From Sedimenticola selenatireducens (GTDB taxonomy: Bacteria > Pseudomonadota > Gammaproteobacteria > Chromatiales > Chromatiaceae), in assembly GCF_007625115.1 (NCBI RefSeq), contig NZ_VMNH01000009.1:62001-126000 (forward strand): a DNA stretch of 64,000 nucleotides, given 5' to 3'. The notes under the pieces were generated by a model. That model did no database searches. It was not told the origin of the DNA and saw nothing but the letters and a program-made list of their open reading frames with translations. Of this stretch, positions 32,477 through 42,277 are shown piece by piece (within the stretch, counting starts at the first letter, position 1; every line of letters begins with the position of its first letter). The position numbers and the translations under genes were made by a program.

Positions 32477-33208
32477 ATGTCTCTTGATAGATCAAGGATG
32501 ATGCCCATACGATATCTGCTTCTGTTGTTTTTAGTTTCGCTGTTAACCGGTTGCGTCACCGTGGCAGAGAAAGAGGCCTTTGAATCGCAGCCGATGTATG
32601 GCCAGCCGGATCAGGTACGTCCGGACTATCTGAAGTGGGAAGATGCCGCTTTCCTAAAACAGACATCACAGCGTTTTAATGGCGACCTGAAACGGGCCAG
32701 TAGAGTTTGGACGCAGCAGGGCAATGAGTTGCTTCAATATGGTGACGTTGAAGGGGCCATGCGCAAGTTCAATCAGGCCTGGCTGCTGGATGATTCGAAC
32801 TATCAGGTCTATTGGGGATTTGGTCAGGTGTTGGTGATTAAAGATGAGTTGCCAGAGGCCAAGCGCTATCTGCTGAAAGCCAATGAACTGATTGATGATC
32901 CCTTCCAAAAACCTGCTTTGCTGACGGATCTGGCGACGGTTGTTTCGCTACAGAGTGAGGCACTTTCTACTTCGCAAACTGCAGAACGTGAAGCCCTGTT
33001 TTTACGCGCAAATGATTATTTTGAAGAAGTGCTTGAGCTAGACGCGTCGTACTTTCCTGTCTGGCAGCGGTGGGCGCAATCGCTCTATCGCGAGGGGAAC
33101 TATGTGGCTGCTTGGGAGAAGATCCATGCTGCAAAGGCTCAGGGCGTGAAACACTTCTCCAAACGCTTTATTGAGCGGCTCTCAGAGAACTATCCGGAAC
33201 CGAAATAA
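32477..33208 (+). CDS. TPR-containing lipoprotein of unknown function
   Basis: A 243-aa protein with a lipobox (LLLLFLVSLLTGC, Cys near residue 27) so it should be lipid-anchored in the envelope. The body has helical TPR-like repeats (GNELLQYGDVEGAMRKFNQAWLLDDSNYQVYWGFG, YFEEVLELDASYFPVWQRWAQSLYREGNYVAAWEKI). It probably scaffolds protein contacts. It starts 7 bases after htpX and is likely under the same heat-shock promoter, which suggests a role in envelope protein quality control. ATGs at 32498 and 32501 are alternative starts. No family name assigned. Confidence 0.78.
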   Translation: MSLDRSRMMPIRYLLLLFLVSLLTGCVTVAEKEAFESQPMYGQPDQVRPDYLKWEDAAFLKQTSQRFNGDLKRASRVWTQQGNELLQYGDVEGAMRKFNQAWLLDDSNYQVYWGFGQVLVIKDELPEAKRYLLKANELIDDPFQKPALLTDLATVVSLQSEALSTSQTAEREALFLRANDYFEEVLELDASYFPVWQRWAQSLYREGNYVAAWEKIHAAKAQGVKHFSKRFIERLSENYPEPK

Positions 33209-33345
33209 TCAGACGGTTAGTTAGCTTGTTAACTTACGCTGCTCAGTCCGAAAGCACAGCGTAAAGTACTATGCTAAATTCCGTCATTGTCTTTTTCTGC
33301 TATGCCACCCTTCATTTGATCGGGGCTCGCGCGCCCCAACGGCGT

Positions 33346-33371
33346 GTCACTTTTGTTTTAGCAAAAGTGAC
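33346..33371. repeat. Perfect 10-bp-stem hairpin
   Basis: GTCACTTTTG (33346-33355), loop TTTTAG, CAAAAGTGAC (33362-33371). It may act as a bidirectional terminator for the convergent flanking genes or belong to a dispersed repeat; similar AGTGAC hairpins occur widely in gammaproteobacterial intergenic DNA (recollection, not tested). Confidence 0.55.
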
Positions 33372-33440
33372 CAAAACCATGGCTCCGTCATACCACCCTG
33401 CGCTACTCATAAACCAGAGGAGTCGAATAATGATTGGAGA

Positions 33441-33530
33441 TGTTGGGCTTCGTTATACTCACCCCAACCTACGCATGGCATTGCTTAGGCAACCTTTGTA
33501 GGTTGGGCTGAACAAAGTGAAGCCCAACGA
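33441..33530. repeat. Palindromic TTGGGCTTCG element
   Basis: Left end TGTTGGGCTTCGTTA and CCCCAACCTACG; right end GTAGGTTGGGCT and GTGAAGCCCAACGA. The outer arms GTTGGGCTTC/GAAGCCCAAC and inner arms CCAACCTAC/GTAGGTTGG are complementary, giving a nested cruciform of 90 bases. A dispersed non-coding repeat type different from the TAGGGTGGGCAC family. Confidence 0.65.
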
Positions 33531-33558
33531 TACAGAATCCATAAGGGACTCTGGAGAA

Positions 33559-33589
33559 TGATTGAAGATGTTGGGCTTCGTTACGCTCA
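33559..33589. repeat. Direct partial copy of the TTGGGCTTCG element
   Basis: 31 bases identical at 28 positions to 33431-33461, 128 bases away in the same orientation. The right half of the element is absent. Confidence 0.6.
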
Positions 33590-33741
33590 AACAGTTGCGA
33601 CTCTGATCCTTGATTTATTCCGTTGCTCGGTGGTATGAAAGTCGCGACAGGTGCAGGAATTCAACGCTCAATTATCTCATCTGGCATCTTTGCAGCTATG
33701 ATAAATTATTTTGGGCAATCTGAATGCTTTTTGAAATGCGT

Positions 33742-34503
33742 TTAAGCCAGTTTACCGTAGAGCGCTTCATACTCCTGCGTCAGCTTGTGGCGCGGATCAA
33801 AGTGGATCATGGGGCGGGCGCTCTGGTGTGACTCTCTGATTCGTATTGAGGGAGAGAGGTAGGTATCCAGGATGGGCAGGCCCTCTGCAATCAATTCATT
33901 GACCAGATTCTGCGGTAACCGGGCGCGGGACTGGAACTGATTCACTACAATCCCTTCAATCGCCAACTCGCTGTTATGGTCGTCCTGGATCTCTCGTACG
34001 TTGCCCAGCAGGGTATAGAGTGCGTGCCTTGAGAAGTCATCACAATCAAACGGAATTAGACAACTGTTCGCCGCAATGAGCGCGGAGCGGGTGTAGAAGT
34101 TCAGTGCCGGGGGTGTGTCGATGTAGACGGCGTCGTAATCTTCCAGTGTCTCCAGGGCGTCACGCAGTTTGAACATTTTGTAGCGTGATTCCAGCTTTCC
34201 CTGTTGCTCTTCCAGCTCCGGGTGGGCGGGCATCAGATAGAGATTCTCAAACGGGGTCTCGTGGATGTAGCCGGCGGGGCCTTTCGGTTTGAAGCTATAG
34301 GAGAGGATCTCCTTGAAGAAATCCACCAGTGTGTCGTTCAGTTCAGCCGGATTGACACCCATTAGGTATCGGGTTGAGTTGCCCTGAGGATCCAGATCAA
34401 TCACCAGGGTACGTTTGCCCCGAGCGGCACTGATCGCGGCCAGATTACAGGTGATGGTGGATTTGCCCACACCGCCTTTCTGATTGAATACCACACGACG
34501 CAT
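33742..34503 (-). CDS. ParA-family ATPase (orphan)
   Basis: A 253-aa Walker-type ATPase with the deviant P-loop NQKGGVGKSTITCNLA, VIDLDPQGNSTRYLMG and DAVYIDTPPALNF (switch II). Such proteins bind DNA or membrane as ATP dimers to position chromosomes, plasmids or protein clusters. No parB or other cargo gene is adjacent, so this orphan may position something else or act with a distant partner. I use ATG 34503 with GGGAG at 8 bases; GTG 34512 is less likely. It is divergent from the alkyltransferase-like gene. Confidence 0.88.
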   Translation of the reverse strand: MRRVVFNQKGGVGKSTITCNLAAISAARGKRTLVIDLDPQGNSTRYLMGVNPAELNDTLVDFFKEILSYSFKPKGPAGYIHETPFENLYLMPAHPELEEQQGKLESRYKMFKLRDALETLEDYDAVYIDTPPALNFYTRSALIAANSCLIPFDCDDFSRHALYTLLGNVREIQDDHNSELAIEGIVVNQFQSRARLPQNLVNELIAEGLPILDTYLSPSIRIRESHQSARPMIHFDPRHKLTQEYEALYGKLA

Positions 34504-34659
34504 GAGAGTCACTCCCTGAATTTGGACTGGTTTATTGGGTGAGTGTATCGCCCCTAATTGTGCGTTGCAACAAAAGTGCTGTTTGCTACCGAGTCAAAGA
34601 TTCATTCTGGAGGGAGGAATAGGTACACTTTAGCTTTAGATCACTTTGTCAGGATGATA

Positions 34660-35007
34660 ATGACTGCGAAAGTTCATCCCCATGAGCGCATTTGGCGTAC
34701 CGTACTGGTTGTGCCAGAAGGACGCGTTGCCAGCTATGGCCAGATTGCCGATCTGGCTGGACTTCCGGGGCGTGCCCGTATGGTGGGGAAGGTGCTGGGT
34801 TTGGCCCCTGATGAGCTGAACGTGCCCTGGTACCGGATCTTGCGCAGTGATGGTCGCATTGCCTTTCCTGCCGGTTCTGAGTCCGCCGAACGCCAGAAGC
34901 AGCGGCTACAGGAGGAGGATGTGGTGGTGTTAAGAAATCGGGTCAAGCTCGCAGAATTTGGTTGGAAGCCTGATCTGGCTGAGTTGCTGATGAAACTGGA
35001 ATTTTAA
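34660..35007 (+). CDS. Alkyltransferase-like protein (ATL; Trp replaces the reactive Cys)
   Basis: A 115-aa member of the O6-alkylguanine-DNA methyltransferase C-terminal domain family: VPEGRVASYGQIADLAGLPGRARMVGKVL, then VPWYRILRSDGRIAFPAGS. The reactive PCHR motif is PWYR here, with W57 in place of the methyl-accepting cysteine, so it cannot repair by transfer. ATL proteins instead bind O6-alkylguanine and flag it for nucleotide excision repair. The start ATG 34660 has AGGAT at five bases; an upstream frame from 34558 adds 34 residues without family match. Confidence 0.88.
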   Translation: MTAKVHPHERIWRTVLVVPEGRVASYGQIADLAGLPGRARMVGKVLGLAPDELNVPWYRILRSDGRIAFPAGSESAERQKQRLQEEDVVVLRNRVKLAEFGWKPDLAELLMKLEF

Positions 35008-35106
35008 TCTCCAGTTGTTGAGCTTTCCTGGCTGTTTTGCCGATTGCCGCTGTGTAGCGCTTTGCTGTAGTATGAATCTCATGTGGGCAGATACTCTGCC
35101 CTGATT

Positions 35107-37165
<2,059 letters not shown>

Positions 37166-37176
37166 GGGTTAGGCAA

Positions 37177-37374
37177 ATGCACATATATGTGAATGACGAA
37201 GAGACGCCTATTGAGTCCGGCGAGACCCTGGACTCACTGCTCTCGCGATTGACCTCGGGTGGCAAGTTGGCGGTGGCGGTGAATGATACTGTGATTCGCC
37301 AGGCTGAGTGGCCCGACTATCAGTTGCAGGCGGATGACCGGGTGCTATTGATTGCCCCGGTACAGGGCGGCTAG
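37177..37374 (+). CDS. thiS: Thiamine sulfur-carrier protein ThiS
   Basis: Ubiquitin-fold carrier of 65 aa ending in the essential Gly-Gly (VQGG), whose C-terminal thiocarboxylate supplies sulfur for the thiazole ring. MHIYVNDEETPIESGETL is the usual beta-grasp start. It lies 11 bases after thiC and 40 bases before thiG. The activating enzyme ThiF is not in the window. Confidence 0.95.
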   Translation: MHIYVNDEETPIESGETLDSLLSRLTSGGKLAVAVNDTVIRQAEWPDYQLQADDRVLLIAPVQGG

Positions 37375-37414
37375 CTGACGCGCGTCTCTTTGAAACGGAA
37401 GGAAATGGTTAATC

Positions 37415-38194
37415 ATGAAAACTGAACCTTTGATCATTGGCGATTACACCTTTGAGTCTCGCCTGTTCCTGGGAACCGGTAAGTTTGGCTCAAATGCGTT
37501 GATGCATGATGCGGTGTTCGCCTCAGGCAGTGAACTGGTGACGGTGGCACTTCGCCGTGTCCGGCTGCAGGAGCAGGAAGATGAGGTAGTCTCCCATCTG
37601 CAAATTCCGGGCGTGCATCTGCTGCCCAACACCTCGGGTGTACGGACGGCTAAAGAGGCCGTGCTTGCTGCGCAGCTGGCCCGCGAAGCACTACAGACCA
37701 ATCTGTTGAAACTGGAGATCCATCCTGATCCCCGTTACCTGCTACCCGATCCTATTGAAACCCTGGCGGCTACAGAGATCCTGGCCAAAGAGGGTTTTAT
37801 CGTGCTGCCCTATATCAATGCCGATCCTGTCCTCTGTAAGCGCCTGGAAGATGTGGGCGCTGCGGCGGTGATGCCGCTGGGTGCGCCGATTGGCACCAAC
37901 CAGGGACTGCAGACCCGCGCCATGCTGGAGATTATTATTGAGCAGAGTGCTGTTCCGGTAGTGGTGGATGCGGGCATCGGTGCGCCTTCACAGGCAGCAG
38001 AGGCGATGGAGATGGGTGCCGATGCGGTGCTGGTCAACACTGCGATTGCTGTAGCTGGTGACCCTGTGGCCATGGCTAATGCCTTCAGAATGGCTACTCT
38101 GGCTGGCCGTATCGCCTTTGAAGCAAGAATGGGTGCGGTGAGTAAATCGGCCGCCGCCAGCAGTCCATTGACAGCATTCCTGGCTCAGGAGTAA
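37415..38194 (+). CDS. thiG: Thiazole synthase ThiG
   Basis: A 259-aa TIM-barrel enzyme that forms the thiazole phosphate from deoxyxylulose 5-phosphate, dehydroglycine and ThiS thiocarboxylate. The active-site lysine lies in [68 protein letters not shown] are conserved. Usual family length; GGAAGG precedes the ATG. It works with ThiH, whose gene starts 7 bases later. Confidence 0.97.
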   Translation: MKTEPLIIGDYTFESRLFLGTGKFGSNALMHDAVFASGSELVTVALRRVRLQEQEDEVVSHLQIPGVHLLPNTSGVRTAKEAVLAAQLAREALQTNLLKLEIHPDPRYLLPDPIETLAATEILAKEGFIVLPYINADPVLCKRLEDVGAAAVMPLGAPIGTNQGLQTRAMLEIIIEQSAVPVVVDAGIGAPSQAAEAMEMGADAVLVNTAIAVAGDPVAMANAFRMATLAGRIAFEARMGAVSKSAAASSPLTAFLAQE

Positions 38195-38201
38195 ATCGGC
38201 C

Positions 38202-39314
38202 ATGAGCTTTTTATCGGTCTTTGAACAGCACTCCTGGCAAGGGATGTCCGAACGGATCAATGCCAAGCAGGCGAGTGATGTTGAGCGGGCATTGAGCAGA
38301 CGGGGTAAGCGTGACCTGGATGATTTCTGCGCGCTGGTTTCTCCCGCGGCGGTGCCCTACCTGGAACGGATGGCGCAGATCAGTCATGACCTGACCCGCA
38401 AGCGATTTGGCAATACCACACAGCTGTACATCCCGATGTACCTCTCCAATGAGTGTCACAATATCTGCACCTATTGCGGATTCAGTGTGAATAACAAGCT
38501 GGAGCGACGGACACTGGATCAGCAGCAGATCATGCGCGAAGTGGAGGCGATCAAGGCGCACGGTTTTGAGCATCTGCTGCTGGTAACCGGGGAGGCCCAT
38601 CGGACGGTCGGCGTCGATTATCTGGAGCAGGCACTGGAGTGGGTCAGGCCCCATTTTTCCAGTCTCTCCATGGAGGTGCAATCCCTGGATCAGGCCGATT
38701 ATGAACGGCTGATCAAACAGGGACTCAACAGCGTGCTGCTGTATCAGGAGACCTATCACCGGGACAACTACCAGCAGTACCATCCGAAAGGCAAGAAGCG
38801 CAATTTCAAGTACCGCTTGGAGACACCGGATCGACTGGGCCGGGCCGGTATACATCGAATTGGGCTGGGTACCTTGCTGGGACTGGAGGAGTGGCGCACT
38901 GATGCCGCCTTTGTGGCGCTGCATCTGGGTTATTTGGAACGTCAGTACTGGCAGACCAAGTACTCTATCTCACTGCCCCGTCTGCGTCCCGCCGAGGGTG
39001 TCCAATCACCCAATGTGGAGGTGACGGATCGGGACTTTGTACAGTTGATCTGTGCCTATCGTATCTACAGCGAAAATGTGGAGATTTCACTCTCAACCCG
39101 GGAGCGTCCGGAGTTTCGTGATCATTTGCTGAAACTGGGTATTACCTCCATGAGTGCCGGATCCAAGACCGAACCGGGTGGTTATGCCATTGAGGAAGAG
39201 GCACTGGAACAGTTCGAAATCAGTGATGAACGAACACCGGAAGAGGTAGCCGCGATGATCCGTCGGCAGGGCTTTGAGCCGGTCTGGAAAGATTGGGATT
39301 CGGTGCTGGGTTGA
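38202..39314 (+). CDS. thiH: 2-iminoacetate synthase ThiH (radical SAM)
   Basis: Radical SAM enzyme of 370 aa that splits tyrosine into dehydroglycine and p-cresol for thiazole formation. The cluster motif is CHNICTYC (CxxxCxxC) in LSNECHNICTYCGFSVNNK. Choice of ThiH rather than the oxygen-dependent glycine oxidase ThiO suggests thiamine synthesis adapted to low oxygen. Last gene of the thi operon. Confidence 0.95.
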   Translation: MSFLSVFEQHSWQGMSERINAKQASDVERALSRRGKRDLDDFCALVSPAAVPYLERMAQISHDLTRKRFGNTTQLYIPMYLSNECHNICTYCGFSVNNKLERRTLDQQQIMREVEAIKAHGFEHLLLVTGEAHRTVGVDYLEQALEWVRPHFSSLSMEVQSLDQADYERLIKQGLNSVLLYQETYHRDNYQQYHPKGKKRNFKYRLETPDRLGRAGIHRIGLGTLLGLEEWRTDAAFVALHLGYLERQYWQTKYSISLPRLRPAEGVQSPNVEVTDRDFVQLICAYRIYSENVEISLSTRERPEFRDHLLKLGITSMSAGSKTEPGGYAIEEEALEQFEISDERTPEEVAAMIRRQGFEPVWKDWDSVLG

Positions 39315-39335
39315 TCATGGGATTTGGTGTCTGCT

Positions 39336-39372
39336 GGGGTCGGAGTTACACCGGTTGTGTGACTCCGACCCC
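39336..39372. repeat. Perfect 11-bp-stem hairpin in a convergent spacer
   Basis: GGGGTCGGAGT (39336-39346) and ACTCCGACCCC (39362-39372) around a 15-base loop, between convergent thiH and the 245-aa gene. No T tract, so possibly a REP-like repeat rather than a classical terminator. Confidence 0.6.
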
Positions 39373-39418
39373 TGGTAGTTTGTAGAATTTTCGCTCAAGC
39401 GGATGAACTCCACAGGCC

Positions 39419-40156
39419 CTAGTCTTCGCTCTCCTGCAAAAGTTGTTGATAGTTTTCCGTGTGATAAGCTGAGAAGAGATAGGATATCTCATCCAGATGA
39501 TCTTCAATCACATAGGGCAGGGTGTTGGTGAAGCTGTCGAGCAGCACAATCGCATTCACTGATGAGTCAGTTACAGTTGCGCTCTTCAGGCGTTTCGCAA
39601 TATGCCGGTTTACAATGTGCATATTTTCGTAAATCTTTCTCAAGCCATGTAGACCTGGGTCACTGGTTAGGCCCTCTTTTTTTAGAAAGAATTGGGCCAG
39701 TAGATACATGCTGGCGGCTCGATAGATGGTGTTCTCTTCAGAGGCGAGCGGCAGATGAAAACGCGCCATGGGTTTAAAAAAGGCGGTATGGGGACAGCCT
39801 GATGTTGCCATCAATAGTCCAAGCAATGAACTTATCGCACGTTGGGCAGTAGTGTGCTGTGTGACCCGTCGTTCCTCTGTAATAACCTCTAGATCGATCT
39901 CGTCAAACGAAACAATGCCGTCAAAGTTCTGAATCATCTCCGCCAGCCCCAAGGCAACGGGGCAGTGGGGGTGGGCATCTTTCATCAAGGGACAGTGAAC
40001 GCACTGCTCATTTTCCAGATGGGTCCAGTCAGGCAGTGCACTGGTATCGATACCGACGCGATCTAGATTCACCGGATCGAGGTGGATATCGATCTCATGC
40101 AAGAGTGTTTCGTTTTGACAAAACCGGTATTGGATATCGATCGTTCCCATCACCAT
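39419..40156 (-). CDS. Hypothetical protein with a CxxC-x9-C cysteine cluster
   Basis: A 245-aa protein, probably soluble. A beta-type N-terminus (IDIQYRFCQNETLLHEIDIHL) is followed by QCVHCPLMKDAHPHCPVALG, a potential metal-binding knuckle, then a mainly helical remainder containing another Cys (TSGCPHTAF). It loosely recalls proteins annotated DUF6901, from memory only. ATG 40150 is an alternative start. No signal peptide. It follows the outer-membrane protein gene on the same strand with a hairpin in between. Function unknown. Confidence 0.72.
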   Translation of the reverse strand: MVMGTIDIQYRFCQNETLLHEIDIHLDPVNLDRVGIDTSALPDWTHLENEQCVHCPLMKDAHPHCPVALGLAEMIQNFDGIVSFDEIDLEVITEERRVTQHTTAQRAISSLLGLLMATSGCPHTAFFKPMARFHLPLASEENTIYRAASMYLLAQFFLKKEGLTSDPGLHGLRKIYENMHIVNRHIAKRLKSATVTDSSVNAIVLLDSFTNTLPYVIEDHLDEISYLFSAYHTENYQQLLQESED

Positions 40157-40166
40157 TCCTGATCAG

Positions 40167-40200
40167 CATCATCTGTACCGGGCTAAGGGTGCAGATGATG
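40167..40200 (-). other. Stem-loop between the outer-membrane protein gene and the 245-aa gene
   Basis: CATCATCTG (40167-40175) pairs with CAGATGATG (40192-40200). It is immediately upstream of the 245-aa gene and has no T tract in the direction of transcription, so it may be an attenuator or processing site. Confidence 0.35.
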
Positions 40201-40299
40201 AGGGGTTACAGTTCTTGTCTACTGCTAACAGTAAACTCTAGTCTGTTATCGACCGTTTGTGCGGAATATTGATGTTCAGTGGGCCATTCTTTGTCTCAT

Positions 40300-41493
40300 T
40301 TAGAAATAACGTTCCAGGGTCAGCTGTAGGTGATCATCTCTATTTAAGGCAGAAATCGGGTCGCGGGCGTCATTGCCTGAGAAGAGGCGCAGATCCATGC
40401 TGGCCTTCCAGCCTCGCCCAATGCGGCTGCTGGCCTCCACCTGAAAACTGTAACTGTGATAATCCAGGTCATAACTGACACCTGCCAGCAGTTCAGTGCT
40501 TTCAGCGTCGTTGAAGGCGAGGCGACCACCCAAAAAAAGGTCATTTTGGACCGGACTGGTGGCGCGTTTGCCCCGCTCATCCCATCCATACTCGACGAGC
40601 AGGCCTAAGTCCTTATCACTCTCTGAAATGCCGTAGAGGGTGTACTCAAAACCGCCCTGCACAGCCCAGAAGGTGTCGTTGCGACTGTCACGCCAGCGCG
40701 TCTCCAGTTTCCATAGCCAGTCATCCAGTGTGGCTTGCAGATCTATGCCTACCTGATTGATCTGTTCATAGTGTGGTATTAAAGCCGGGGCACCTAAGCT
40801 GGTAAGGCCGGATTGTAATAGCGGCTCCCGATTGGTGCCGCGAAAATAGTGCAGGCCAAGATCAAAGTCTCCCAGCGTACGACTCCAGCGTGCAGCGAAA
40901 TCGACATGCTTATCACCAGCACCCGATTCATAATTGGCCTGATCTGTATCGACTACCAGTCCGGATCTGAGTCTGCCCTCTGCACCGGGGTAGGTGCGTT
41001 CTCGGAAACCTGGTAGGGCAAATAGATCTAGAATGCCCCATTGCCTGGCAATCGAGAGGTGGATCATGGGTTGCCCCAGTTTATCTTCGCCATCGATATC
41101 TTCAACGCCATCGGACTGGTTGATGGTGTCTACCAAATGTTGGAATTCGGTGACGCCCCAGAATACCTTGCTGATGCCGCTGTGCAGTTCCCATCCATCA
41201 CCAATATGACTCCAGGTGAGTTGGCGGATATCGCCGTGAGTACGCTCCCGGTCATGTTGATCCCAGCGGAGGTAGGGGATAAATTTCAGATAATCTGCAT
41301 CATCATTCCAGGCGTAATAAAACTGAGGCTCAATAAAGCCTGAAATATTGGTTGTTGAATACTGTTCTGAATAGCTCGGGCTGTGGGGGAACAGGCGCAG
41401 GTCTATTCCCACCTTGCCGCTTATCTCAACGTTATCATCTGCATTAGCAATGAATGAGCAGAGCAGCAGTGGCATGAGCAAACTTTTTTTCAT
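40300..41493 (-). CDS. Outer-membrane beta-barrel protein of the RND/MMPL cluster
   Basis: A 397-aa exported protein: signal peptide MKKSLLMPLLLCSFIANA, then alternating beta-strand sequence with many aromatic residues and a C-terminal Phe (LTLERYF), the usual outer-membrane barrel signature. It resembles barrel proteins placed beside MMPL exporters (DUF1302-like by context). It starts one base after the stop of the LolA-like gene, so the two are coupled. It could be the outer-membrane exit or receptor for a lipid-like cargo. Confidence 0.75.
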   Translation of the reverse strand: MKKSLLMPLLLCSFIANADDNVEISGKVGIDLRLFPHSPSYSEQYSTTNISGFIEPQFYYAWNDDADYLKFIPYLRWDQHDRERTHGDIRQLTWSHIGDGWELHSGISKVFWGVTEFQHLVDTINQSDGVEDIDGEDKLGQPMIHLSIARQWGILDLFALPGFRERTYPGAEGRLRSGLVVDTDQANYESGAGDKHVDFAARWSRTLGDFDLGLHYFRGTNREPLLQSGLTSLGAPALIPHYEQINQVGIDLQATLDDWLWKLETRWRDSRNDTFWAVQGGFEYTLYGISESDKDLGLLVEYGWDERGKRATSPVQNDLFLGGRLAFNDAESTELLAGVSYDLDYHSYSFQVEASSRIGRGWKASMDLRLFSGNDARDPISALNRDDHLQLTLERYF

Positions 41494-41494
41494 C

Positions 41495-42277
41495 TTATCG
41501 TGCACGCTTCAGGCTATTTTTATTGAAGTCAGCATCATTCAATCCATTACCAAATGAGTAGTTCTTCCAGAGCAATTCGGTGCTTTTTCCTGTCTGGTGA
41601 TTGAGCATGTCCATTTTGTCTGGCCGCCAGTATTTACCCAAGTATTGATTGTAACCGCTATAAGACAGGGTCTTTAGCAGGCTATCTTTACGATCATAAA
41701 ACTCGGCTCGTTGAACACGATATTCAGCTTGGTCTATCCAGACAACGCGACGCGTGTAACCAGAGTTTTTATCAACAGGAAATTGCTCTACAACAAAACA
41801 GGTCTGTTCATTGATGGTATCGTCTTTGATGTATTTGTAAGTGTATTTTTCAATTTCAAATGAACTCAGGTCTTCATAGGCAAATTCAGAGCCCATGAAG
41901 GGGCCTGATTTGTTCCGCGACGAGATTCTCTTGACCCGCTTTAATGCAGGCAGATAGAGCCACTGATCATCCGCTTCTGTGGCATGGGAGAAACTGAGAA
42001 ACGCAGTCCCTTTGACATCCAGTGGCTTGTCAAAGATGGTCAGGCTTTTGTCGCCATCATTTGCTTGCTCAAGTGACTGAATGCGAATTTCACGCAGACT
42101 CTCTTCACCCTGCTTATTACGCAGGATCATCTGCATGTCCGCCTTCATATCACCCCAGCCGGTATCACGGGCAATACTTTCGGCGGCTATGGCATGGCCT
42201 TTCTCTTCGGCTGTCTCGGCTAGAAGCGGTGCTGATAAACAGAGCAGAGCCATCAGCAGGAAATAGTTACGCGGCAT
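41495..42277 (-). CDS. LolA-like outer membrane lipoprotein-sorting family protein
   Basis: A 260-aa periplasmic protein with signal peptide (NYFLLMALLCLSAPLLA) and the features of the LolA-like family found beside MMPL transporters (TAFLSFSHATEADDQWLYLPALKRVKRISSRNKSGPFMGSEFAYEDLS, RRVVWIDQAEYRVQRAEFYDRK). Such proteins have a half-barrel that can hold a hydrophobic molecule. ATG 42277 has AGAAGG upstream and overlaps the RND gene end by 11 bases. Probably a periplasmic shuttle between the RND protein and the barrel. Confidence 0.83.
   Translation of the reverse strand: MPRNYFLLMALLCLSAPLLAETAEEKGHAIAAESIARDTGWGDMKADMQMILRNKQGEESLREIRIQSLEQANDGDKSLTIFDKPLDVKGTAFLSFSHATEADDQWLYLPALKRVKRISSRNKSGPFMGSEFAYEDLSSFEIEKYTYKYIKDDTINEQTCFVVEQFPVDKNSGYTRRVVWIDQAEYRVQRAEFYDRKDSLLKTLSYSGYNQYLGKYWRPDKMDMLNHQTGKSTELLWKNYSFGNGLNDADFNKNSLKRAR

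Larger units (their letters stand above)
33209..33741. other. Repeat-rich intergenic region
   Basis: About 530 bases with no gene. It contains a perfect hairpin (33346-33371), a palindromic TTGGGCTTCG element (33441-33530) and a second direct copy of its left end (33559-33589). It looks like an accumulation site for dispersed non-coding repeats between the lipoprotein gene and the convergent parA-like gene. Confidence 0.6.
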
